From positions 62,001-126,000 of the forward strand of contig NZ_BOQN01000059.1 in assembly GCF_018332695.1 (NCBI RefSeq): 64,000 nt of DNA. Direction: 5' to 3'. Below are positions 31,851 through 39,983 of the stretch, one piece after another (positions within the stretch are counted from its first letter, which is position 1; each line of letters begins with the position of its first letter). The DNA is from Paractinoplanes toevensis. Lineage in GTDB: Bacteria; Actinomycetota; Actinomycetes; Mycobacteriales; Micromonosporaceae. Below the pieces are notes generated by a model. The model made no database searches. It was not told the DNA's origin and was given only the letters and a program-made list of their open reading frames with translations. Made by a program: the position numbers and the translations under genes.

Positions 31851-33623
31851 ATGCAGCTCACCAAGCGACGGATTGCCGTCGGTTTGATCTCCACTGCGGT
31901 CGTCGTCTCATTGACGAGCGCCGCCACCTGGGCCCAGGCCGCCGAGACCACCACCGCCTCGGCCGCGCCGGTTCACCTGATCGTCGGATACAAGTCCGGG
32001 GCCAACCCGGCGAGTGTCGTCCAGAAGTTCGCCGCGGCCGGTGCACGGTCCTCGGCGCTCAGCGACCTCAACGCTTCCACCCTGCAGGTGCCGGCCGCGC
32101 GGAGTGCCGCGCTCATCTCGGCGCTGCGCAGCGACCCCACCGTCGCCTACGTCGAGACCGACCGCGTCCGCAAGGTCGCCGAGGTGACGCCGAACGACCC
32201 GGTCTACACCGCGAATTTCCAGCCCGAGCTGAAGGAGGTCGACGTACCGGCCGCCTGGGACACGACCACCGGCTCGGTCGTCAAGATCGCCGTGATCGAC
32301 ACCGGCGTGACGATGACGGGTGACCTGACCGGAGCCGTGCTGGGCGGCTACGACTTCGTGAACAACGACACCGAGGCGGCCGACGACTTCGGTCACGGCA
32401 CCACGGTCGCGTCGCTGATCGCGGCCCGGGGCAACAACAACCAGGGCATGGCCGGCGTCTGCTGGGGCTGCGCGATCCTTCCGGTGAAGGTGCTCGACCG
32501 CACCGGTAGCGGCTACGACAGCACCATCGCCAAGGGCATCACCTGGGCGGTCGGCCAGGGCGCGAAGATCATCAACCTGTCGCTCGGCGGCACCGGGTAC
32601 AGCCAGGTGCTGGCCGACGCGGTCGCCTACGCCAACGCGGCCAGCGTGCTGGTCGTGGCCGCGGCCGGCAACGACGACAAGTCGGTGGTCAACTACCCGG
32701 CCGCGTACCCCGACGTGCTCGCGGTCGGCGCCACCAACCGCTGCCCCAACTTCGCCAACGACCCGACCTGCACCGAAGGCACCACCGACAAGGCGAAGTT
32801 CTCGAACTTCAACAGCGGCAACCAGTGGGTCGACGTGGCCGCGCCCGGCATCGTCACCGGCATGGACACGGACGGGAACTACAACACCGGCGAGGCCGGC
32901 ACGTCGTTCTCGGCCCCGATCGTCTCCGGCATCGCGGGCCTGCTCAAGTCGTACAAGCCGAACTACACCGGCTGGTCGCTGATGACCTCGATCCAGGCCA
33001 CCGCGGTGCCGATCGGTTCCTGGGTGACCTGGGGCAAGGTCAGCGCCACCCGCGCCTTCACGTTCGGCAACGACACCGCCGCGCCGACCATCTCCGGGCT
33101 CACCCCGGGGCAGAACTGGAAGGTGCGCGGGCCGATCACGTTCACGCCGTACAAGCTGGGTGACGCCTGGTCCGGCATCCGCAACGTCACCGTGTACGTC
33201 AACGGTGTCTACCGCGGTGGGTCGTACAAGGCTCCGTTCGCGGTGAAGTGGAACCCGGGCAGTTGGACCGGTGTCGCCAACGTCCAGTACCGGGCGTACG
33301 ACAAGGCCGGGAACGTCAAGCTCTACACCCGGGCGTTCATCGCGGACAACACCGCACCGGCCGTGAAGATCACCAAGGCGCCGAAGAACAAGTCGAAGGT
33401 CAAGGGCACCGTGAAGGTGTACTACACCGGTTCCGACAAGTACGGCATCAAGAGCTACCAGCTGTTGATCAACGGCAAGGTGATCCAGACGCACAGCACG
33501 ACGAAGTCGCCGTTCACCTTCGTCGCCTCGAAGTACCCGAAGAACAGCATCAAGGTGCAGGTTCGGGCGTACGACCTGGCCGGGAACTCCCGGATCACGT
33601 CGACGCTGACGTACAAGCGCTAG
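31851..33623 (+). CDS. Secreted subtilisin-like protease with two C-terminal Ig-like repeats
   Basis: 590 residues. A signal peptide spans about 1-31, followed by an I9-type prodomain (HLIVGYKSGANPASVVQKF, to about 112). The S8 domain has D150 (AVIDTGVT), H182 (DFGHGTTVA) and S352 (GTSFSAP, where most families have GTSMAAP). Two Ig-like domains follow (about 392-490 and 495-590), each with INVNG- or LLINGKV-type strands and YDKAGN/YDLAGN ends. A CWGC pair precedes LPVKVLD. The ATG follows GGGGGAGG. It is a close paralogue of the next gene. Confidence 0.93.
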   Translation: MQLTKRRIAVGLISTAVVVSLTSAATWAQAAETTTASAAPVHLIVGYKSGANPASVVQKFAAAGARSSALSDLNASTLQVPAARSAALISALRSDPTVAYVETDRVRKVAEVTPNDPVYTANFQPELKEVDVPAAWDTTTGSVVKIAVIDTGVTMTGDLTGAVLGGYDFVNNDTEAADDFGHGTTVASLIAARGNNNQGMAGVCWGCAILPVKVLDRTGSGYDSTIAKGITWAVGQGAKIINLSLGGTGYSQVLADAVAYANAASVLVVAAAGNDDKSVVNYPAAYPDVLAVGATNRCPNFANDPTCTEGTTDKAKFSNFNSGNQWVDVAAPGIVTGMDTDGNYNTGEAGTSFSAPIVSGIAGLLKSYKPNYTGWSLMTSIQATAVPIGSWVTWGKVSATRAFTFGNDTAAPTISGLTPGQNWKVRGPITFTPYKLGDAWSGIRNVTVYVNGVYRGGSYKAPFAVKWNPGSWTGVANVQYRAYDKAGNVKLYTRAFIADNTAPAVKITKAPKNKSKVKGTVKVYYTGSDKYGIKSYQLLINGKVIQTHSTTKSPFTFVASKYPKNSIKVQVRAYDLAGNSRITSTLTYKR

Positions 33624-33683
33624 TCACAACCTGACCGCACCCCGGATGAACCGGGAAGGTCAGACATCCGCCCGAACGTGAGG

Positions 33684-33709
33684 GAGCCGGCCACGGTGGC
33701 CGGCTCTTT
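33684..33709 (+). terminator. Rho-independent-type terminator after the first of the paired subtilases
   Basis: GAGCCGGCCA and TGGCCGGCTC form a perfect 10-bp stem with a CGG loop followed by TTT. It separates the two paralogous protease genes, so the second needs its own promoter or readthrough. Confidence 0.85.
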
Positions 33710-33727
33710 CACGTCTCGGGGGCGAAC

Positions 33728-34861
33728 TTGCTGGTACGCGGACTTCTTGCGGCAGTGCTGACGGCCGTCGCCCCCGTTGTCCCCACCGTCTCGCCCGGGC
33801 ACGCCGACGCGATCATCCGGCCCTCCGACTCCGGGTACGCCGGGCAGTGGGGCATCGTGCGCACCCGGGTCAACGAGGCGTGGTCGGCCGTGCGGGGCAA
33901 CTCGCGGGTCACCATCGCGATCGTCGACACCGGCGTCACCCGGCTGCCCGACTTCGGCGACCGACTGCTGCCGGGCCGCGACTTCGTCAACAACGACGAC
34001 GACGCGTCCGACGACAACGGCCACGGCACGATGGCCGCCGGGGTGGCCGCCGCCGCCGGCAACAACCGGCTCGGTGTCGCCGGCATCTGCTGGTCCTGCC
34101 GGATCCTGCCGGTCAAGGTCCTCGACGCGAAGGGCGCCGGCGGCTACGACGACTTCGCCGCCGGTATCCGCTACGCCGCCGACCGGGGTGCCACCATCAT
34201 CAGCGCGTCGTTCGGTGGCAACGACGACAGCCAGATGCTGCGCGACGCCGTCGACTACGCGACCGGCAAGGGTGCCCTGGTGATCGCGGCGGCCGGCAAC
34301 AAGGGCACGACGCTGCCGCACTTCCCGGCGGCGATCCCGGCGGTGCTCGCGGTGGGTGGGGTGGACGCCGCCGGCGTGCGCTACTCCTGGTCCAACTACG
34401 GCCCGAGCTGGGTCGACCTCACCGCTCCCGGTTGCAACCCGGCGCAGCAGCGCGACGGCTCGATCGGGCAGTACTGCGGCACGTCGTCGGCGACGCCGTT
34501 CGTGGCCGGGGTCGCCGGTCTCCTGGCATCGCTCCCGTCGGCGCCGCCGGCGTCGCTCGTCCGGGCAGCGCTGACCCGTGGCGCGAACAAGGGCCAGGTG
34601 GACGCGGCCGGCGCGCTGACCGCCCTGGGTGTCGACCTCACGCCGCCGGCCGTGACGGTCTACCGCAGCGGCAGGTACGTGACCGCCCGGGCCACCGACG
34701 CCTCCGGCGTGGCTCGCCTGGAACTGCTGATCAACGGCAAGGTGACGACCAGTTTCGCCGGCTACCTGCGGCAGTTCCTGGTGCCCACGGGTGCGGGTAC
34801 GGTCGCGATCCGGGCCACTGACCGGAAGGGCAATGCGCGCGTCGTCACCGCTCCCCGCTGA
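33728..34861 (+). CDS. Secreted subtilisin-like protease lacking a prodomain
   Basis: 377 residues, paralogous to the upstream subtilase. A signal peptide (about 1-27, ending GHADA) leads almost directly into the S8 domain: D67 (AIVDTGVT), H99 (DNGHGTMAA) and S253 (CGTSSATPFVAG). No I9 prodomain is visible, unlike its neighbour. A CWSC pair precedes LPVKVLD, as in the paralogue (CWGC). One short Ig-like domain ends the protein (RLELLINGKV, IRATDRKGN). The start is a TTG with only a weak upstream GGGGGC, so the exact N-terminus is uncertain. No recognised promoter after the preceding terminator. Confidence 0.88.
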   Translation: MLVRGLLAAVLTAVAPVVPTVSPGHADAIIRPSDSGYAGQWGIVRTRVNEAWSAVRGNSRVTIAIVDTGVTRLPDFGDRLLPGRDFVNNDDDASDDNGHGTMAAGVAAAAGNNRLGVAGICWSCRILPVKVLDAKGAGGYDDFAAGIRYAADRGATIISASFGGNDDSQMLRDAVDYATGKGALVIAAAGNKGTTLPHFPAAIPAVLAVGGVDAAGVRYSWSNYGPSWVDLTAPGCNPAQQRDGSIGQYCGTSSATPFVAGVAGLLASLPSAPPASLVRAALTRGANKGQVDAAGALTALGVDLTPPAVTVYRSGRYVTARATDASGVARLELLINGKVTTSFAGYLRQFLVPTGAGTVAIRATDRKGNARVVTAPR

Positions 34862-34884
34862 CGAACCCGCTCCGGGGGCGCCGG

Positions 34885-34890
34885 TAAACT
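34885..34890 (+). promoter_or_regulatory. Candidate leaderless -10 box (TAAACT) for guaA
   Basis: TAAACT precedes the guaA GTG by exactly six bases (CGCCGG), with no Shine-Dalgarno sequence. A CTGACG about 21 bp upstream is a weak -35 candidate. Confidence 0.55.
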
Positions 34891-34896
34891 CGCCGG

Positions 34897-36444
34897 GTGA
34901 GTACCCCGCGTCCCGTTCTCGTCGTCGACTTCGGCGCCCAGTACGCCCAGCTGATCGCCCGCCGCGTCCGCGAGGCACGCGTCTACTCGGAGATCGTCCC
35001 GCACTCGATGCCGGTCGCCGAGATGCTCGCCAAGAACCCGGCCGCGATCATCCTGTCCGGCGGCCCGTCAAGCGTCTACGAGCCCGGTGCGCCGTCGCTC
35101 GACCCGGCGCTGTTCGACAACGAGGTGCCGGTCTTCGGCATCTGCTACGGCTTCCAGGCGATGGCCCAGGCGCTGGGCGGCACGGTCGCGCACACCGGCT
35201 CCCGGGAGTACGGCCGCACCCTGCTGTCCGCCCAGGGCGGCACGCTGCTGCGGGAGCTCCCGGCCGACCTGCCGGTGTGGATGAGCCACGGCGACAGCGT
35301 CGCGGTGGCCCCGCAGGGCTTCGCGGTGACCGCGTCGACCCCGGGCGCCCCGGTCGCCGCGTTCGAAGATCTGACCGCCAAGCGGGCCGGCGTGCAGTTC
35401 CACCCCGAGGTGGCGCACACCGAGCAGGGCCAGCGGATGCTGGAGCGGTTCCTCTACGACATCGCCGGCCTCGAGCCGACCTGGACTCCCGGCAACATCA
35501 TCGACGACCAGGTCGCCGCGATCCGCGCGCAGGTCGGCGACAAGCAGGTGATCTGCGGGCTGTCCGGCGGGGTCGACTCGGCGGTCGCCGCCGCGCTCGT
35601 GCACAAGGCCATCGGCGACCAGCTGACCTGTGTCTTCGTCGACCACGGCCTGCTGCGGGCGGGCGAGGCCGAGCAGGTCGAGAAGGACTACGTGGCCGCC
35701 ACCGGCATCCGCCTCAAGGTGGTCGACGCGGCCGACGTCTTCCTCGGTCACCTGGCCGGCGTCACCGACCCCGAGCAGAAACGCAAGATCATCGGGCGCG
35801 AGTTCATCCGCACCTTCGAGGCCGCGGCCCGCGAGCTCGACGCCGAGCGGCACATCGAGTTCCTGGTGCAGGGGACGCTCTACCCCGACGTGGTCGAGTC
35901 GGGTGGCGGCACCGGCACCGCCAACATCAAGTCGCACCACAACGTCGGTGGTCTTCCCGACGACCTGCAGTTCGCGCTGATCGAGCCGCTGCGCACCCTG
36001 TTCAAGGACGAGGTGCGCGCGCTGGGCAAGGAGCTGGGCCTGCCCGAGGAGATGGTGCAGCGGCACCCGTTCCCCGGCCCCGGCCTGGCCATCCGCATCA
36101 TCGGTGCGATCGACCGCGACCGGCTCGACCTCCTGCGGGCGGCCGACCTGATCGCCCGGGAGGAGCTCGCGGCCTCCGGGCTCGACCGGGAGGTCTGGCA
36201 GTTCCCGGTGGTCCTGCTGGCCGACGTGCGCAGCGTGGGCGTGCAGGGCGACGGCCGCACCTACGGTCACCCCGTGGTGCTGCGGCCGGTGTCGAGCGAG
36301 GACGCGATGACGGCGGACTGGTCCCGCCTGCCCTACGACCTGATCGCCAAGATCTCCACCCGGATCACCAACGAGGTCCGCGAGGTCAACCGGGTGGTTC
36401 TCGACGTCACGAGCAAGCCGCCGGGCACCATCGAGTGGGAGTAA
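34897..36444 (+). CDS. guaA: GMP synthase (glutamine-hydrolysing)
   Basis: 515 residues. Converts XMP, glutamine and ATP to GMP. The N-terminal class-I glutamine amidotransferase (about 7-195) has the nucleophile in FGICYGFQAMA and the acid/base pair in GVQFHPEVAHTE. The ATP-pyrophosphatase domain has the P-loop CGLSGGVDSAVAAAL. The C-terminal dimerisation domain ends ITNEVREVNRVVLDVTSKPPGTIEWE. Full length. It acts after GuaB, encoded 7 kb upstream, but is not in the same operon. Confidence 0.97.
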   Translation: MSTPRPVLVVDFGAQYAQLIARRVREARVYSEIVPHSMPVAEMLAKNPAAIILSGGPSSVYEPGAPSLDPALFDNEVPVFGICYGFQAMAQALGGTVAHTGSREYGRTLLSAQGGTLLRELPADLPVWMSHGDSVAVAPQGFAVTASTPGAPVAAFEDLTAKRAGVQFHPEVAHTEQGQRMLERFLYDIAGLEPTWTPGNIIDDQVAAIRAQVGDKQVICGLSGGVDSAVAAALVHKAIGDQLTCVFVDHGLLRAGEAEQVEKDYVAATGIRLKVVDAADVFLGHLAGVTDPEQKRKIIGREFIRTFEAAARELDAERHIEFLVQGTLYPDVVESGGGTGTANIKSHHNVGGLPDDLQFALIEPLRTLFKDEVRALGKELGLPEEMVQRHPFPGPGLAIRIIGAIDRDRLDLLRAADLIAREELAASGLDREVWQFPVVLLADVRSVGVQGDGRTYGHPVVLRPVSSEDAMTADWSRLPYDLIAKISTRITNEVREVNRVVLDVTSKPPGTIEWE

Positions 36445-36448
36445 GCAC

Positions 36449-36700
36449 TTACGAAACCGGCCATCCCGGCGGCGGCGGGGTGGTGGTGGCCGGCGCGACC
36501 AGCGGCTCCTCCGGGATGAGGAACCACATCACCGGGTAGGCGAGCAGGGCCGTGCCCCAGGTGACCGCGGCGAAGATGGCGAAGGCGACCCGGATCAGCA
36601 CCGGGTCGACACCGAAGTAACGGCCGATGGCGCTGCAGACACCGGCGACGATGCGGTCGTCCTGGGGGCGGAGAAGGCGGCGGTAGGGTGCGTCAGTCAT
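36449..36700 (-). CDS. PspC-domain small membrane protein
   Basis: 83 residues. The PspC signature RPQDDRIVAGVCSAIGRYFGVDPVLIRVAFAI is followed by hydrophobic helices to about residue 65 and a Pro/Thr tail. PspC proteins sense or transmit envelope stress. The ATG at 36700 fits the family N-terminus (MTDAPYRRLLR), though the upstream GGAGG is only one to two bases away. It ends four bases after guaA, on the opposite strand. Two more PspC-domain proteins lie at 41.6-44.5 kb. Confidence 0.85.
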   Translation of the reverse strand: MTDAPYRRLLRPQDDRIVAGVCSAIGRYFGVDPVLIRVAFAIFAAVTWGTALLAYPVMWFLIPEEPLVAPATTTPPPPGWPVS

Positions 36701-36867
36701 GCCTCCATGCTGGCGCGGGGCGGCCTCGGCAACCTCGGTGACTGCCCCGATTTGCACCCTGAGATCGAGCCCGTACAAGATCGGAAATTCCCGACACTCC
36801 GGGTAACCGACCCGGTGCTACGCGTGGGCGAAAGCGCTCTGATCTGCGATTACGCAGCGCCATCACG

Positions 36868-36908
36868 CTGTCATGAATCTGACAGACGTTTTCTGGAGTT
36901 AACATATT
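36868..36908 (+). promoter_or_regulatory. Promoter and operator candidate for the first Nudix gene
   Basis: A 6-bp inverted repeat CTGTCA-N6-TGACAG (36868-36885) contains CTGACA as a -35 candidate. CATATT (36903-36908) lies 17-18 bp downstream as a -10 candidate. Initiation would fall a few bases before the GTG at 36928. The palindrome over the -35 could be a repressor site. Confidence 0.45.
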
Positions 36909-36927
36909 CCGGGCAGAATTGCCGCCC

Positions 36928-37878
36928 GTGACCCCCGCACTGGAACCACTTCGGCGAATCGCCGCGTATGCCGTCGCTACCGACGACGACGGCCGTGTGC
37001 TGCTCGTCCGAGCCTCGAGCCGCTCCGGTACCCCCGGCGTCTGGTCGCTCCCCGGCGGCGCAGTCGATCATGGTGAAGATCCCAACCACACGGTCGTCCG
37101 CGAAACCGCGGCCGAGACCGGCCTCAGCGTTGCCGTCACCGGCCTGCACGATGTGCTGGCCGACATGCGCTCGCTGCCGCACCGTGGTGTCACCATCCAC
37201 ACCGACCGCCTGATCTACTCCGTGTCGATACGCGGCGGCAACCTCATCGACCGGGTCGGCCACCCCACCGACCTCGCTCGCTGGCACACCCTCGAAGAGG
37301 CCGAGAAGCTGAAGATCCGCCCGTTCGCGGCGGCCGCCCTCGGCCTCAGTGCCGCCTCGCCCGACCTACGCCCGGACGTGGCACCCACCTTCCCGTCCTT
37401 CTACGCCTATGCCGGGCCGGACGGGCTGCACCGGGCGCAGCGCTTCGCGGCGTACGCGATCGCCACCGACGCCGACCAGACCAGCCTGCTGCTCACCCGG
37501 ATCGCCAAGGGCTACCCGGGCGAGGGCTGCTGGCACCTGCCGGGCGGCGGCACCGACTACGGCGAGCAGCCGGGCACCGCGCTGATCCGCGAGCTGGTCG
37601 AGGAGACCGGCCAGGAGGGGCGGCTGATCGAGCTGCTCGGGGTGGCCAGCCACCGCGACGCGGCCTCGCTCGGCCCGGAGGGCTACCCGATCGACTGGCA
37701 CGGCGTGCGGGCCTTCTACCGGGTGATCGTCGACGACCCGACCGAGGTCATCGTCAAGGACGTCGGCGGCTCGACCTCCGAGGCGCTGTGGATGCCGATG
37801 GCCGACGTGCGCCGGCTGGCTGAGTCGGAACTCACCGAGGTGACCGCCGAAGCGCTCCAAAAGGCACGGCTAACCTAG
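36928..37878 (+). CDS. Tandem Nudix hydrolase (two Nudix domains)
   Basis: 316 residues with two Nudix folds in a row, cytoplasmic. Domain 1 (about 5-135) has a Nudix box altered at one catalytic glutamate (REtaAEtGL instead of REUxEExGU). Domain 2 (about 165-300) has an intact box (GGGTDYGE, then RELVEETGQ). Nudix enzymes hydrolyse nucleoside diphosphates linked to another moiety; the substrate is unknown. GTG at 36928 was preferred; a TTG three codons earlier is possible. The next gene encodes the same two-domain layout, so the pair arose by duplication of an already duplicated unit. Confidence 0.88.
   Translation: MTPALEPLRRIAAYAVATDDDGRVLLVRASSRSGTPGVWSLPGGAVDHGEDPNHTVVRETAAETGLSVAVTGLHDVLADMRSLPHRGVTIHTDRLIYSVSIRGGNLIDRVGHPTDLARWHTLEEAEKLKIRPFAAAALGLSAASPDLRPDVAPTFPSFYAYAGPDGLHRAQRFAAYAIATDADQTSLLLTRIAKGYPGEGCWHLPGGGTDYGEQPGTALIRELVEETGQEGRLIELLGVASHRDAASLGPEGYPIDWHGVRAFYRVIVDDPTEVIVKDVGGSTSEALWMPMADVRRLAESELTEVTAEALQKARLT
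37871..37876 (+). promoter_or_regulatory. Candidate leaderless -10 box (TAACCT) for the second Nudix gene
   Basis: TAACCT overlaps the end of the first Nudix gene and precedes the GTG at 37883 by exactly six bases, allowing separate transcription of the second gene despite a four-base gap. Confidence 0.45.
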
Positions 37879-37882
37879 TTGG

Positions 37883-38779
37883 GTGAAGATCAGACGGGTC
37901 GGGGCGTACGGGGTGTGCCGCGATGATTCCGGGCGGGTCCTGCTCGCCCGGAACTCGGAACGCAGCGAGTTCCCCGGCCTGTGGACCCTGCCCGGTGGCG
38001 GGGTTGAGCAGGGTGAGCACCCCGATGACGCGGTGGTTCGGGAGTTCGCTGAGGAGACCGGTCTGTCTGTTCGGATCGCCGCGCTCCGGGCGGTGGTCTC
38101 GGACGTGTTCCGGCTGCCCGCCGGCGACCTCGAGCACACCGACCGGATCATCTACGACGTGTCGGTCTCGGGCGGCTCGCTGACCGCCGAGCTGGACGGC
38201 ACGACCGATCGGGTGGAGTGGGTCGACCCCGCTTCGGTGCCGCTGATGCCGTTCACCGCCGTACAGATCGGTCTGTCTGCCGATTTTCCGAGTTATTCCG
38301 ACAAAACCGACGAAGAGCTCGCGAGGCCGGTTCGGGTGCAGCGCTTCGGGGCCTACGCGGCGGCCACCGACCCGGACGGCCGCATCCTGCTGGCCCGGAT
38401 CGCCGAGGGATATCCCGGAGCCGGTCGCTGGCATCTGGCCGGCGGCGGCACCGACCACGGCGAGACCCCGGAACAGGCACTGGCCCGCGAGCTGGTCGAG
38501 GAAACCTCGCAACACGGGCGGGTGACCGGCCTGCTGGGCATCTCGCACCGTTACGATCCGACCGCCGTCGGGCCGGAGGGGGTGCCGATCGACTGGCACG
38601 TCATCCGCGTCCTGTTCAGGGTTCACGTCGACGTGCCGACAGAACCGGTAGTGACCGAGGCGGCCGGCGGATCCACCGCCGAGGCGGGCTGGTTCACCCG
38701 GGCCGAGGCCGAGCGGCTGCCGCTGACCGAGTTGGCCCGCGAAGCCGTAGACCGAATCGACAGTGAACGAGCGCGTTAA
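37883..38779 (+). CDS. Tandem Nudix hydrolase (two Nudix domains), paralogue of the preceding gene
   Basis: 298 residues, same architecture as the upstream gene. Domain 1 has an intact Nudix box (GGGVEQGE, then REFAEETGL). Domain 2 has GGGTDHGE followed by RELVEETSQ, so the conserved glycine is serine. The pattern is reciprocal to the neighbour, where domain 1 is altered and domain 2 intact. Both retain YPxxGxWHL substrate-loop sequence before box 2 and a PIDWHxxR motif after it. Substrate unknown; the two may be sub-functionalised or form a heterodimer. Confidence 0.88.
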   Translation: MKIRRVGAYGVCRDDSGRVLLARNSERSEFPGLWTLPGGGVEQGEHPDDAVVREFAEETGLSVRIAALRAVVSDVFRLPAGDLEHTDRIIYDVSVSGGSLTAELDGTTDRVEWVDPASVPLMPFTAVQIGLSADFPSYSDKTDEELARPVRVQRFGAYAAATDPDGRILLARIAEGYPGAGRWHLAGGGTDHGETPEQALARELVEETSQHGRVTGLLGISHRYDPTAVGPEGVPIDWHVIRVLFRVHVDVPTEPVVTEAAGGSTAEAGWFTRAEAERLPLTELAREAVDRIDSERAR

Positions 38780-38789
38780 AATCGTCACA

Positions 38790-38816
38790 CGGGACGTCCC
38801 GTCCCGTCGTCCCGTT
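38790..38816. repeat. Palindrome and GTCCCG repeats after the Nudix genes
   Basis: A perfect 12-bp palindrome CGGGACGTCCCG (38790-38801) runs into direct GTCCCGT repeats up to 38816. It lies 11 bp after the second Nudix gene and 170 bp before pssA. It could be a terminator element or an operator for pssA; nothing else is recognised in this 205-bp gap. Confidence 0.5.
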
Positions 38817-38984
38817 CGTAACAAGGACCGCTCTGTTAAGGCGCCGTTCGGTCTCTCGCCAAGGTCGCCCGGCTGTGAAATGGTGTAACCCCCGCGCATC
38901 CAAGTGACGCGTGTGCGGCGGGCTACGGGGCCACGACCCACCGCAACTGTGCAGGTGGGCATACCGATCCCATGGAGGAGACAC

Positions 38985-39929
38985 GTGCCGAGAACCCCTT
39001 GGCGCCGGCGTCGTTCGACGGATAGTCCCCGTCCCGCCGGTCGTCGTTGGGCAGGCCGTCTACGCCGCAGTGGCACCATCGCCCGGCAGGCTCTGCTGGT
39101 GCGGGTGGGCCGCCGGGGCGGCGAGTCCGGGCGGGCAGCCACCGCCACCCGGGCCGAGGTGATCTACACGGGGCACGAGACCGCGCCCCGTCCGGTCATC
39201 ACCAGCCACGTCATCTCCTCCCCGGCCCCGGCCGCCGAGGAGACCTCGCTGCTTCCCGGTGAACAGACCGCCGTTCGCCGGATGCGCTTCGCGCTGGTCA
39301 ACTCGTGCACCCTGGCCAGCCTCAGCCTCGGGCTGCTGGCGATCTTCCTGGCCATGGCGGGCGACGTCCGCGCCGCGGCCGCCTGCCTGGTCGCCTGCGT
39401 CGCGTTCGACGGCATCGACGGCGCGCTGGCCCGCAAGCTCGGCGTCGCCAGCCCGTTCGGCGCCCAGATGGATTCGCTCGCCGACATGTGCTCCTTCGGC
39501 CTCGCCGCGCCGGTGGTGGTCTACGCCTCGCTGGCGCACACCGTCCCGACCCCGGCCGCGGCCGTCGCCTGCGTGCTGGTGGCTGGCTGCGCCGCGATCC
39601 GACTGGCCCGCTTCAACGTCTCGCCCAAGGACGGCAAGTTCTTCTGCGGCGTGCCCACCACGATGGCCGCCGCGGTGCTGGCCGTCACCGTGCTGATCGG
39701 TCTGCCGGTGCCGGGCCTGGCCCTGGTGGGCGGGGTGGCGCTGCTGGCGTTCGCGATGGTCTCCAGCTTCCCGTACGCGAAACTGGCCCGCCTGCTGCAC
39801 CTGCCCCCGTGGCTGTGGCTGCTGCCGGTGGTCGGCGCTCTGGTCGACCCGCGACTGACCTTCGCCGTGATCGTCGTCGCCTACCTGCTGAGCGGCCCGG
39901 TTCTCTGGGCCCGCGCCAAGCGCGCCTGA
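38985..39929 (+). CDS. pssA: CDP-diacylglycerol-serine O-phosphatidyltransferase
   Basis: 314-residue membrane enzyme making phosphatidylserine from CDP-diacylglycerol and serine. The CDP-alcohol phosphotransferase motif DGIDGALARKLGVASPFG continues with QMDSLAD, giving all four catalytic aspartates. About six transmembrane helices follow residue 100. The first 100 residues are an Arg-rich and then Pro/Ala-rich hydrophilic extension, not part of the catalytic domain. The GTG at 38985 follows GGAGGAG. Convergent with psd, which encodes the next step to phosphatidylethanolamine. Confidence 0.92.
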   Translation: MPRTPWRRRRSTDSPRPAGRRWAGRLRRSGTIARQALLVRVGRRGGESGRAATATRAEVIYTGHETAPRPVITSHVISSPAPAAEETSLLPGEQTAVRRMRFALVNSCTLASLSLGLLAIFLAMAGDVRAAAACLVACVAFDGIDGALARKLGVASPFGAQMDSLADMCSFGLAAPVVVYASLAHTVPTPAAAVACVLVAGCAAIRLARFNVSPKDGKFFCGVPTTMAAAVLAVTVLIGLPVPGLALVGGVALLAFAMVSSFPYAKLARLLHLPPWLWLLPVVGALVDPRLTFAVIVVAYLLSGPVLWARAKRA

Positions 39930-39937
39930 TTCCTCGA

Positions 39938-39971
39938 AAAAGGCCCGCCCCCACGTGGGGGCGGGCCTTTT
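39938..39971. terminator. Perfect 34-bp palindromic bidirectional terminator between pssA and psd
   Basis: The arms read AAAAGGCCCGCCCCCAC and its exact complement, 17 bp each with no spacer. The A-run on one side and T-run on the other make it a strong intrinsic terminator in both directions for the two convergent genes. Confidence 0.95.
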
Positions 39972-39983
39972 ACATGCCTGGGT

